This document shows, piece after piece, positions 1-5,960 of a DNA stretch of 8,863 nt (positions are counted from its first letter, which is position 1; each line of letters begins with the position of its first letter). Under the pieces are notes generated by a model, which did no database searches, had not been told where the DNA came from, and worked only from the letters and a program-made list of their open reading frames with translations. The stretch is from JBFGWM01 sp041588495 (GTDB taxonomy: Bacteria; Pseudomonadota; Gammaproteobacteria; Pseudomonadales; JBFGWM01). The position numbers and the translations under genes are program-made. Where the stretch lies: positions 1 through 8,863 of the forward strand of contig JBFGWM010000112.1 of assembly GCA_041588495.1 (NCBI GenBank), in the 5' to 3' direction.

Positions 1-45
1 GCGGTAGCTCATGGGCAGGCAGATGTCGTCGAGCGTGCGGGGCAT
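1..45 (-). CDS. Possible 5' end of a gene cut by the window edge
   Basis: Reading leftward from an ATG at 45-43 gives 15 open codons (MPRTLDDICLPMSYR) to the window edge. All 15 codons end in G or C, which matches the strong third-position bias of the real genes here, and the start lies 41 nt beyond the stop of the DUF3179 gene on the same strand, as expected for a downstream operon partner. Against it, no clear Shine-Dalgarno sequence precedes the ATG and the peptide is too short to recognise. An internal ATG at 12-10 is an alternative start. No function can be assigned. Confidence 0.3.
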   Translation of the reverse strand, partial: MPRTLDDICLPMSYR

Positions 46-86
46 GGTGGCTGGCCGTCGCGATACGGCGTACAGGTTAACAGGAA

Positions 87-1082
87 TCAGCGCGATCCCG
101 TGTCCCTGCCCGGGGCCGTGTACACCGGGGCCTCCGGGTAAAACGCGTACCACGCGAACCAGTAGGCGAGATAGGCCGGCAGCGCGCGGCCGTTCTCATC
201 CAGGGCACGTGCAGTGCGATGTTCGGCGTCGTGGATCACCTCGACCTCCTGCCCCGCAAGCCGGTCGCGCACCCTTCCCCCGGCGCGTTCAAGCTCCGGG
301 AACGGATAGGCCTTCCACGTGTCGCCGATCCCCACCGCGAGCACGAAGGTCTTGCGCGGATAACGCGGGTCCTCCGTGCTCACCGGAAAATACAACCCGG
401 GGGAACGCGCGTAATCGGCATAGGGGTTGCGGTCGTAGTCGCGCCGGTGACCGGTGTTCCGGGACAGTACCGCGGTGTCGGGATAGCGCATCCGCCAGTC
501 GGCCCAGGTGGTGTGCTCGAGGACGATGCGCCGCAACTGTTTGCCCCGCATCGGGCCGCTCACCGCGCGTCCCGGAATCTGTGACCACAGGGATTCGGAT
601 TCGCGGTCGTACATCAGCACATCACTGTTGTAGAGCAGGCCGGACACACCGAAGGTGCGCCGCCCGTCCGCCTCGGCAAGGAACCCGATGCCGGTCCCGC
701 ACAGCGGACAGTAACTGATCACCACCGGCTCGCCACCAATGCGGTCGTTGACGATCTCATGCCAGTTGAGAATGCGTACCGGGTAGGCGCGCGCCTCGCC
801 GTTGCGGTGCACCCCGAGGACGCGATCCCCTGCGCCCAGCCAGCCGGCGTCCGTGACCGCTTCGAAGTCGGGGTCGGTCAGGGCGGGAATGCCATCACGG
901 GGCGGACCGCCGGGCAGGATTTCGCCAACCGGCACGCTGCTGCCGGTCAGGTCGAAGCCGTTGGCATCGCCCGCGAACAGGGTTCGCGCCAGGTGCACCG
1001 GCACGATAACCCCGAGCAGCACGCCCCAGATCAGCCAGCGCCCCAGGCGACCGGGAAGCAGGCGCGGATTCCAGGAACCCAT
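87..1082 (-). CDS. DUF3179 domain-containing protein, N-terminally membrane-anchored
   Basis: This 331-residue protein has the hallmarks of the DUF3179 family: NWHEIVND (106-113), the paired-cysteine motif CPLCGTG (125-131), a conserved block GVSGLLYNSDVLMYDRE (145-161), ESLWSQ (163-168) and TTWADWRMRYPDT (191-203). A hydrophobic segment at about residues 15-36, just after a short Arg-containing N-terminus, looks like an uncleaved signal anchor that would place the domain in the periplasm. The biochemical function of the family is not known to me; the CxxC pair suggests redox activity or metal binding, but that is inference. The ATG at 1082 is supported by AGGA on the minus strand (1090-1093), 7 nt upstream. 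It is divergent from the diguanylate cyclase gene, and a possible further minus-strand gene begins 41 nt after its stop. No truncation or frameshift is visible. Confidence 0.93.
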   Translation of the reverse strand: MGSWNPRLLPGRLGRWLIWGVLLGVIVPVHLARTLFAGDANGFDLTGSSVPVGEILPGGPPRDGIPALTDPDFEAVTDAGWLGAGDRVLGVHRNGEARAYPVRILNWHEIVNDRIGGEPVVISYCPLCGTGIGFLAEADGRRTFGVSGLLYNSDVLMYDRESESLWSQIPGRAVSGPMRGKQLRRIVLEHTTWADWRMRYPDTAVLSRNTGHRRDYDRNPYADYARSPGLYFPVSTEDPRYPRKTFVLAVGIGDTWKAYPFPELERAGGRVRDRLAGQEVEVIHDAEHRTARALDENGRALPAYLAYWFAWYAFYPEAPVYTAPGRDTGSR

Positions 1083-1138
1083 GATGATTTCCTGTACATT
1101 TGTGGTTGAGACTACGGGCCGCGACCGCGGTTCCGCGT

Positions 1139-1168
1139 TTGTGCCGGTGACCGGCCGTGGGCTACCCT
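1139..1168 (+). promoter_or_regulatory. Weak candidate sigma-70 promoter for the diguanylate cyclase gene
   Basis: TTGTGC (1139-1144) and TACCCT (1163-1168) are separated by 18 bp in the 143-bp divergent gap, followed by about 57 nt to the ATG. Each hexamer matches the consensus only partly. An odd palindrome, GCCGGT-G-ACCGGC (1143-1155), lies in the spacer and could be an operator, but such palindromes arise easily in GC-rich DNA. I saw no convincing promoter for the opposite strand. Confidence 0.22.
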
Positions 1169-1225
1169 TAACCAGATTCCAGACGCGCCGGCACAGGCGC
1201 TGGCCAGGACGAACGGAAGCGACCG

Positions 1226-2500
1226 ATGACCGCGGAAACCGCGTTGCAGAAAGAAGGGGAGGACGCGGAAGAACGGAGCGGCTACACCCCGACCGAGCTT
1301 GCCAGCCTGCAGCAAACCTACCGCGACGGCTTCGCCAGGCTGCGCTTCCCCGAACCCTGGGAAGACATCTTCCGCAGCGAATACACCCTCAAATCGATCA
1401 CCCAGGCGCGGATCGCCGCGGTGCTCGGCATCGTGCTTTACATGCTCTTCGGATTCCGCGACATGTTCTTCGCCTCCGAGGTCATCACCACGGTGTGGAT
1501 CATCCGCTACGGGATCGTCATGCCGATCCTGATCCTGGTGCTCGTGCTGTCCTTCGTGCGGGCCATGCAACCGCACATCCTGAAGCTGACCATGGCGGCC
1601 ATCCTGGCCGTGGGTTTCGGAGTGTTCGCGGTCAGTGCGGTCATGTCGAGACCGCTCAACTACATGATCGATACCGGCCTCATCCCGATCATCGTCTACG
1701 CCTGCACGGTGTCCCGTATGCGCTTCCTGCAGGCCACCTGTTGCGTACTTACCCTGTTCGTCATGCACCAGATGTTCGCCTTCAACTCCGGGGCGAATGC
1801 ACCGTTTTTCATGGGCTCGGAGCCCTACCAGGTGCACCAGGCGTTCTCGTTCCTGATTTTCATCGTCATCCTGATCAGCCTGTTCGCCTGCTACATGCTG
1901 GAATACCGGGTGCGCGAGAACTTCGTGCAGCAAAAGCTGCTGGAATCGGACCGCAACAACCTGCAGGGCCTGACCAAGACGCTGCAGCAGCTTTCCTCCA
2001 CCGACAGCCTGACCGGCATGTACAACCGGCGGCACTTCAACCAGTGCCTGAACGCGGAATGGGGACGTTGCCAGCGCGATCACCGCCCGCTCAGCCTGAT
2101 CCTGCTCGACATCGATTTCTTCAAGCCGTTCAACGACAACTACGGCCACCAGGCCGGCGACGAGGTGCTCAAGCAGGTGGGCCGGGCGTTGAAGGACGTC
2201 GCCAAGCGTGGCGGGGAAGTGGCGGCCCGCTACGGGGGCGAGGAATTCATCCTGCTGTACCCGGAAGTGGATCGCGAGGGACTGGAGAAGATCGCGGACA
2301 AGGTCAACGCGGTGGTGCGCGAAATCGGCATCAAGCACGAGTATTCGCGGGCCGAGGACGTGGTGACCTGCAGCGTGGGCGGCATCTCGCTGATCCCGAG
2401 CCAGGATTACACCCCGGAGCAGGTGATCGAGGAGGCCGACAAGTGTCTCTACCAGGCCAAGGAGAGCGGGCGCAACCGCTACGTCATCACCGAACTCTGA
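1226..2500 (+). CDS. Membrane-bound GGDEF diguanylate cyclase
   Basis: This 424-residue protein probably converts two GTP to the second messenger cyclic di-GMP at the inner membrane. Residues 1-58 are hydrophilic. Residues about 61-224 contain roughly six hydrophobic segments (near 61-76, 88-110, 119-140, 151-162, 164-184 and 205-224), forming a membrane sensor of unknown ligand. A short linking helix (225-257) leads to the catalytic domain, which opens at STDSLTGMYNRR (258-269). The metal-binding DIDFFKPFND (295-304) and active-site GGEEF (337-341) are intact, so it should be catalytically competent. The inhibitory I-site position, normally RxxD five residues before the motif, reads RGGE (328-331), so product inhibition may be altered. 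No EAL or HD-GYP phosphodiesterase domain is present. The start is supported by GGAAG at 1215-1219, 6 nt before the ATG. The gene stands alone between divergent DUF3179 and the nrd control region, so its pathway cannot be inferred from context. Confidence 0.95.
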   Translation: MTAETALQKEGEDAEERSGYTPTELASLQQTYRDGFARLRFPEPWEDIFRSEYTLKSITQARIAAVLGIVLYMLFGFRDMFFASEVITTVWIIRYGIVMPILILVLVLSFVRAMQPHILKLTMAAILAVGFGVFAVSAVMSRPLNYMIDTGLIPIIVYACTVSRMRFLQATCCVLTLFVMHQMFAFNSGANAPFFMGSEPYQVHQAFSFLIFIVILISLFACYMLEYRVRENFVQQKLLESDRNNLQGLTKTLQQLSSTDSLTGMYNRRHFNQCLNAEWGRCQRDHRPLSLILLDIDFFKPFNDNYGHQAGDEVLKQVGRALKDVAKRGGEVAARYGGEEFILLYPEVDREGLEKIADKVNAVVREIGIKHEYSRAEDVVTCSVGGISLIPSQDYTPEQVIEEADKCLYQAKESGRNRYVITEL

Positions 2501-2535
2501 TCCGAGCCGTTTTTCAACAAGCGTACAAATTGCAC

Positions 2536-2570
2536 CCTGTGAAATTGTCCACAGGCAGGTTTCAGACCTG
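2536..2570. repeat. Two small adjacent inverted repeats after the diguanylate cyclase gene
   Basis: CCTGTG (2536-2541) pairs with CACAGG (2550-2555) across 8 nt, and immediately afterwards CAGGT (2556-2560) pairs with ACCTG (2566-2570) across 5 nt. Neither stem is followed by a T-run, so they are poor intrinsic terminators. The first embeds the DnaA-like 9-mer at 2545-2553. They could be protein-binding dyads or chance. Confidence 0.3.
2545..2553 (+). promoter_or_regulatory. DnaA-box-like 9-mer (one mismatch)
   Basis: TTGTCCACA differs from the DnaA consensus TTATNCACA at one position. It lies 76 bp upstream of a perfect box and about 120 bp upstream of the proposed nrdA -35 element. A paired arrangement upstream of nrdA is known in E. 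coli, where DnaA regulates nrdAB, which raises plausibility. Weaker two-mismatch 9-mers also occur at 2511-2519 and 2665-2673. Confidence 0.45.
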
Positions 2571-2620
2571 TTAACGGGTGCGGTGTAAGTGCCCGCAAAC
2601 CGCCCACAGAAAGATGCGGA

Positions 2621-2629
2621 TTATCCACA
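2621..2629 (+). promoter_or_regulatory. Perfect DnaA box upstream of nrdA
   Basis: TTATCCACA is an exact high-affinity DnaA box, in the same orientation as nrdA and 43 bp upstream of the proposed -35 hexamer. In E. coli, DnaA binds upstream of nrdAB and links its transcription to replication initiation; the same is inferred here. There is no dnaA or dnaN gene, no obvious AT-rich unwinding region and no dense box cluster, so this is better read as a promoter element than as a replication origin. Confidence 0.65.
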
Positions 2630-2672
2630 GCAATTCCCCAGAAATTCACCCGTATTTACCGCTCTTTTCCAC

Positions 2673-2701
2673 TTGCAAACCGCCCCCCGGCACACTATCT
2701 T
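2673..2701 (+). promoter_or_regulatory. nrdAp: Candidate sigma-70 promoter for nrdAB
   Basis: TTGCAA (2673-2678) and TATCTT (2696-2701) each match the consensus at four of six positions and are spaced by an ideal 17 bp. This would start transcription near 2708, leaving a leader of about 259 nt before the nrdA ATG. The site lies in the most AT-rich part of the gap, downstream of the DnaA box and overlapping or adjoining the NrdR-like sites. Other -10 choices within the AACATATA segment (2725-2732) have poorer spacing. Confidence 0.5.
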
Positions 2702-2707
2702 GTAGCT
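2692..2707. promoter_or_regulatory. Weak upstream NrdR-box-like site overlapping the -10 element
   Basis: The segment starting ACACTATCTTG matches about 6 of the 10 core positions of the NrdR consensus CwAtATaTwG when aligned on its left half. It begins 29 bp before the better downstream box. NrdR boxes usually come in pairs spaced by about three helical turns, and 29 bp is slightly short. I list it because nrd promoters typically carry two boxes, but the match alone is weak. Confidence 0.28.
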
Positions 2708-2720
2708 AAGACGCAAACAA

Positions 2721-2736
2721 CCCCAACATATAGGGG
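2721..2736. promoter_or_regulatory. NrdR-box-like palindrome in the nrdA promoter region
   Basis: The core CAACATATAG (2724-2733) matches 9 of 10 positions of the NrdR box core CwAtATaTwG. It sits inside an inverted repeat, CAACCCC (2718-2724) and GGGGTTG (2733-2739), around an 8-nt centre. NrdR is the dATP/ATP-sensing repressor of bacterial nrd operons. Placed just downstream of the likely transcription start, the site would suit repression. The flanks are C/G-rich rather than ACA/TGT, so it departs from the full 16-bp consensus. The nrdR gene is not in this window. Confidence 0.6.
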
Positions 2737-2870
2737 TTGCGCACATTCTCTCCCTGCCCTGGGAAAAGCGAGCAATTCGTCATTTCAAGGGCCGCCGACG
2801 CGCCACAAGCGCCTCCGGAAATCCGGAAAACCCGGGTCCCGGAGTCCAGAGAAAGGATGAAGGTCGGAAA

Positions 2871-2900
2871 GGGAACCAAGGGAAAGGGGAATGGAACGGG
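2871..2900 (+). other. Purine-rich G-tract segment in the nrdA leader
   Basis: Within an A/G-rich stretch of the leader, G-runs occur at 2871-2873, 2880-2882, 2886-2889 and 2898-2900. Together they give a quadruplex-like layout with loops of about 6, 3-4 and 8-9 nt. The last loop exceeds the usual 7-nt limit, so this is at best a loose candidate. The final G-run overlaps the left arm of the hairpin at 2899-2923, so the two structures could not form together. Confidence 0.25.
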
Positions 2901-2923
2901 TCACGGCAACCACGACCGTGACC
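2899..2923 (+). other. Perfect 8-bp RNA hairpin in the nrdA 5' leader
   Basis: GGTCACGG (2899-2906) and CCGTGACC (2916-2923) are perfectly complementary across a 9-nt loop, ending 43 nt before the nrdA ATG. There is no T-run after it, so it is not an intrinsic terminator. It may shape translation or stability of the leader. The nrdA ribosome binding site GGGAG (2956-2960) lies outside the stem and is free. Confidence 0.45.
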
Positions 2924-2966
2924 GAGCCGCACAACAACCCAAAAAACGGCTTCACGGGAGAAACGC

Positions 2967-5852
2967 ATGCATACCGACACCATCACCGAATCCGCTCCGA
3001 GGACCGCAGGCAGCGCAGCCACCGAGGCGAGTGCAGAGGATCTGGCCGCCGCGGCTCCCGGACAGCTGCGCGTCATCAAGCGCAACGGATCGCTGGTGCC
3101 CTACGATGATGCGAAGATTCACGTGGCCATCACCAAGGCCTTCCTGGCCGTCGAGGGCGGCACCGCGGCTGCCTCGAGCCGGATCCACGACACGGTCAAG
3201 CGGCTGACCTCCCAGGTCTCGGAAACTTTCCGGCGGCGCATGCCCTCCGGAGGCTGCATCCACATCGAGGAGATCCAGGACCAGGTCGAACTTGCCCTGA
3301 TGCGCGCGGGCGAACAGAAAGTGGCCCGCGATTATGTCCTCTACCGGGAAGAACACGCCCGCATGCGCGCCGAGCGCGACGCCGCCCGCGAGGCCTCCCA
3401 GGTGCGCGAAACCACGATCCAGGTGACCCTGCGCGACGGCACCCGCGAACCCCTGGACCAGGCCCGCCTGCAACTGATCGTGCGCGAGGCCTGCGAGGGG
3501 CTCGAGAACGTCGATCCCGACCGCATCATCGACATGGCGGTCAAGAATCTCTATGACGGCGTCACCATGGACGACGTCAACACCTGCCTGGTGATGACCG
3601 CACGCACCCAGGTCGAGCAGGATCCGAACTACAGCTACGTCACCGCACGGCTGCTGCTGGACCGCCTGCGCGGGGAGGCGCTGCAGTTCCTCGGCGTCGC
3701 CGAGAGCGCCACCCAGCATGACATGGAAACCCTGTATGCGAAGGCGCTGCCCGCCTACATCCGCAAGGGCGTGGAGCTGGAGCTGCTGGCCCCCGAACTG
3801 CTGCAGTTCGACCTCGAGAAGCTCGGTGCGGCGCTCGACGCGAAGCGCGATCAGCAATTCACCTATCTCGGTCTGCAGACCCTCTACGACCGCTACTTCA
3901 TTCACAGCGACGACGTGCGCTTCGAGTTGCCGCAGATCTTCTTCATGCGCGTGGCCATGGGGCTGGCGAGCATCGAGCAGGACCGGGAGACGCGGGCCAT
4001 CGAGTTCTACAACCTGCTCTCGTCCTTCGACTACATGAGCTCGACGCCGACCCTGTTCAACTCCGGCACGATGCGCCAGCAGTTGTCCTCCTGCTACCTC
4101 ACGACCGTATCGGACGATCTCGACGGCATCTACAGCGCGATCCGCGACAACGCCCTGCTGTCCAAGTGGGCCGGCGGGCTCGGCAACGACTGGACCCGGG
4201 TGCGCGCGCTCGGCGCCTACATCAAGGGCACCAACGGCAAGTCCCAGGGCGTGGTGCCGTTCCTCAAGGTGGTCAATGACACCGCCGTGGCGGTCAACCA
4301 GGGCGGCAAGCGCAAGGGCGCGGTCTGCTCCTACCTGGAAACCTGGCACCTCGACATCGAGGAGTTCCTCGAACTGCGCAAGAACACCGGCGACGACCGG
4401 CGCCGCTGTCATGACATGAATACCGCGAACTGGGTTCCCGACCTGTTCATGAAGCGGGTTTTCGATGACGGCGAATGGACCCTGTTCTCGCCCAACGACG
4501 TCCCTGACCTGCACGACCTCACCGGTCGCGAGTTCGAGGCCCGTTACCAGGAATACGAGCGCATGACGCGCAGCGGGGAAATGCGCCTGTTTAAGACGGT
4601 TCGTGCGCTCGACCTGTGGCGGAAGATGCTGTCCATGCTGTTCGAGACCGGGCATCCCTGGATCACCTTCAAGGACTCCTGCAACCTGCGTTCGCCCCAG
4701 CAGCACGTGGGCGTGATCCACTCGTCGAACCTGTGCACGGAAATCACCCTCAATACCTCCGACGAGGAAATCGCGGTCTGCAACCTGGGTTCCGTCAACC
4801 TGCTGAACCATGTCACCGATTCCGGCCTCGACTGTGAAAAGCTGGAGAAAACGGTGCGCACGGCGATCCGGATGCTCGACAACGTGATCGACATCAATTA
4901 CTACGCGGTGCCACAGGCGCGCCGTTCCAACCTGCGTCACCGGCCCGTCGGACTCGGGCTCATGGGCTTCCAGGATGCCCTGTACCGTCTCCACATTTCC
5001 TATTCCTCCGATGACGCGGTGGAATTCGCGGACCGTTCCATGGAGGCGATCAGCTACTACGCGATCCAGGCCTCCACGGAGCTGGCCGAGGAGCGTGGGG
5101 CCTATTCCACTTTCGAGGGATCGCTCTGGAGCAAGGGACTGCTACCTATTGACTCGCTTGGGATCCTCCAGGAGCACCGGGGTGAGAAGTACATCGAGGT
5201 CGACCGTTCCCAGACCATGGACTGGGAACGGATGCGCGAGTTCGTGAAGACCCGCGGCATGCGCAACTCCAACGTGATGGCCATCGCGCCCACGGCGACC
5301 ATCGCCAATATCACCGGGGTTTCGCAGTCCATCGAGCCGACCTACCAGAACCTGTACGTCAAATCGAACCTGTCCGGCGAGTTCACGGTGGTGAACCCGT
5401 ACCTGGTGCGCGACCTCAAGACCCACGGGCTGTGGGACAACGTGATGGTCAACGACCTCAAGTACTACGACGGCAGCGTGCAGAACATCGACCGCATTCC
5501 GGACGAACTGAAGCAGGTCTACCGGACCGCGTTCGAGATCGAGCCACGCTGGCTGGTGGACGCGGCGAGCCGGCGCCAGAAGTGGATCGACCAGGCGCAG
5601 TCCCTCAACCTCTACATCAACGAGGCCTCGGGCAAGAAACTCGACGTGACCTACCGGATGGCGTGGTTCCGCGGGCTGAAAACCACCTACTACCTGCGTG
5701 CCATGGGTGCGACATCGGCCGAGAAATCGACCATCAATGAGGGCACCCTGAACGCGGTGGCTTCCGCCAGCGCGGTTCCGGAGCCGGCCCAGGCGGCGGC
5801 AGTGCCGAAGGCCTGCTCCCTGGACGACCCCGATTGCGAGGCCTGCCAGTAG
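2967..5852 (+). CDS. nrdA: Class Ia ribonucleoside-diphosphate reductase, large (alpha) subunit
   Basis: NrdA reduces ribonucleoside diphosphates to deoxy forms in the cytoplasm, using a radical passed from NrdB. The 961-residue protein starts with a variable tail (1-32), then an ATP-cone (about 34-130) with the signature VIKRNGSLVPYDDAKI, which senses ATP/dATP. A second, degenerate cone-like region (about 148-240) follows, then the catalytic barrel. By alignment to E. coli NrdA, the redox pair is C376 and C605, the thiyl-radical cysteine is C590 in SSNLCTE with N588 and E592, and the radical-transfer tyrosines are Y908-Y909 in TTYYL. The C-terminus ends in a cysteine cluster (C950, C957, C960) suited to thioredoxin-type re-reduction. 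At about 200 residues longer than E. coli NrdA, it matches the Pseudomonas-type twin-cone form. The ATG at 2967 has GGGAG 6 nt upstream. All catalytic residues are present; nrdB follows 108 bp downstream. Confidence 0.98.
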   Translation: MHTDTITESAPRTAGSAATEASAEDLAAAAPGQLRVIKRNGSLVPYDDAKIHVAITKAFLAVEGGTAAASSRIHDTVKRLTSQVSETFRRRMPSGGCIHIEEIQDQVELALMRAGEQKVARDYVLYREEHARMRAERDAAREASQVRETTIQVTLRDGTREPLDQARLQLIVREACEGLENVDPDRIIDMAVKNLYDGVTMDDVNTCLVMTARTQVEQDPNYSYVTARLLLDRLRGEALQFLGVAESATQHDMETLYAKALPAYIRKGVELELLAPELLQFDLEKLGAALDAKRDQQFTYLGLQTLYDRYFIHSDDVRFELPQIFFMRVAMGLASIEQDRETRAIEFYNLLSSFDYMSSTPTLFNSGTMRQQLSSCYLTTVSDDLDGIYSAIRDNALLSKWAGGLGNDWTRVRALGAYIKGTNGKSQGVVPFLKVVNDTAVAVNQGGKRKGAVCSYLETWHLDIEEFLELRKNTGDDRRRCHDMNTANWVPDLFMKRVFDDGEWTLFSPNDVPDLHDLTGREFEARYQEYERMTRSGEMRLFKTVRALDLWRKMLSMLFETGHPWITFKDSCNLRSPQQHVGVIHSSNLCTEITLNTSDEEIAVCNLGSVNLLNHVTDSGLDCEKLEKTVRTAIRMLDNVIDINYYAVPQARRSNLRHRPVGLGLMGFQDALYRLHISYSSDDAVEFADRSMEAISYYAIQASTELAEERGAYSTFEGSLWSKGLLPIDSLGILQEHRGEKYIEVDRSQTMDWERMREFVKTRGMRNSNVMAIAPTATIANITGVSQSIEPTYQNLYVKSNLSGEFTVVNPYLVRDLKTHGLWDNVMVNDLKYYDGSVQNIDRIPDELKQVYRTAFEIEPRWLVDAASRRQKWIDQAQSLNLYINEASGKKLDVTYRMAWFRGLKTTYYLRAMGATSAEKSTINEGTLNAVASASAVPEPAQAAAVPKACSLDDPDCEACQ

Positions 5853-5868
5853 GCAGGCCAGGGTTTTT
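5840..5868 (+). terminator. Hairpin plus T-run at the nrdA stop codon (possible leaky terminator)
   Basis: GGCCTGCC (5840-5847) and GGCAGGCC (5852-5859) form a perfect 8-bp, very GC-rich stem with a 4-nt loop. The nrdA stop codon TAG (5850-5852) falls in the loop and the first base of the right arm. The sequence AGGG and then five Ts (5864-5868) follow. The 4-nt gap between stem and T-run makes this weaker than a textbook terminator, and ribosomes ending nrdA would disrupt the stem. Partial termination or 3'-end protection of nrdA RNA is plausible, which would set the nrdA:nrdB ratio. Confidence 0.45.
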
Positions 5869-5875
5869 CGAAACC
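5862..5875 (+). other. UUCG-tetraloop hairpin after nrdA
   Basis: GGTTT (5862-5866), TTCG (5867-5870) and AAACC (5871-5875) form a 5-bp stem capped by the very stable UUCG tetraloop, 2 nt after the previous stem. It uses the same T-run that would serve terminator function, so folding of this hairpin could antagonise termination. The stem is short and A-U rich except at its base. Confidence 0.35.
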
Positions 5876-5890
5876 GGGTTACCGGACCGT

Positions 5891-5951
5891 AAAACCAACA
5901 AGAAGAAAAACACCAAGAACAAGAACAGGGACGAACGGTACACGGAAGGAG
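5891..5951 (+). promoter_or_regulatory. T-free A-rich leader and ribosome binding site of nrdB
   Basis: Positions 5891-5938 contain no T, and 28 of the 48 bases are A, including a tandem AAGAAC (5915-5926). This is striking in such GC-rich DNA and predicts an unstructured RNA. It leads into GGAAGGAG (5944-5951). That Shine-Dalgarno sequence directly abuts an ATG at 5952 (zero spacing) but is 9 nt from the ATG at 5961, which therefore is the likely nrdB start. A-rich unstructured leaders can enhance ribosome loading. Confidence 0.5.
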
Positions 5952-5960
5952 ATGGCAGCG

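Noticed and set aside
1112..2338. 408-codon minus-strand open frame opposite the diguanylate cyclase gene
   Set aside because: It is antisense to a well-supported GGDEF gene, with low-complexity composition and no motif.
2501..2530. Intrinsic terminator of the diguanylate cyclase gene at the T-run 2510-2514
   Set aside because: The only stem before the Ts is CTC/GAG, three base pairs, too short to terminate.
802..2574. 590-codon plus-strand open frame across DUF3179 and the diguanylate cyclase gene
   Set aside because: It spans two real genes in other frames and their promoter gap. The product is Arg/Pro/His-rich with no domain, typical of a frame shadow.
2501..2700. Replication origin suggested by DnaA boxes
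   Set aside because: Only one perfect and one near-perfect box are present. There is no unwinding element, no dnaA, dnaN or gidA neighbour, and DnaA boxes at nrdA are a known promoter feature.
2857..3207. Possible upstream peptide in the nrdA leader starting at ATG 2857 (also ATG 2891 in another frame)
   Set aside because: Both frames run far into nrdA out of frame. The purine runs sit too close to the ATGs for good Shine-Dalgarno spacing, and the Gly/Lys or Thr-rich peptides look like translated low-complexity leader.
2952..4994. 680-codon open frame on the minus strand opposite nrdA
   Set aside because: It is antisense to the unambiguous nrdA gene. Its translation is His/Val/Gly/Gln-rich with no recognisable domain, as expected for the complement of GC3-biased codons.
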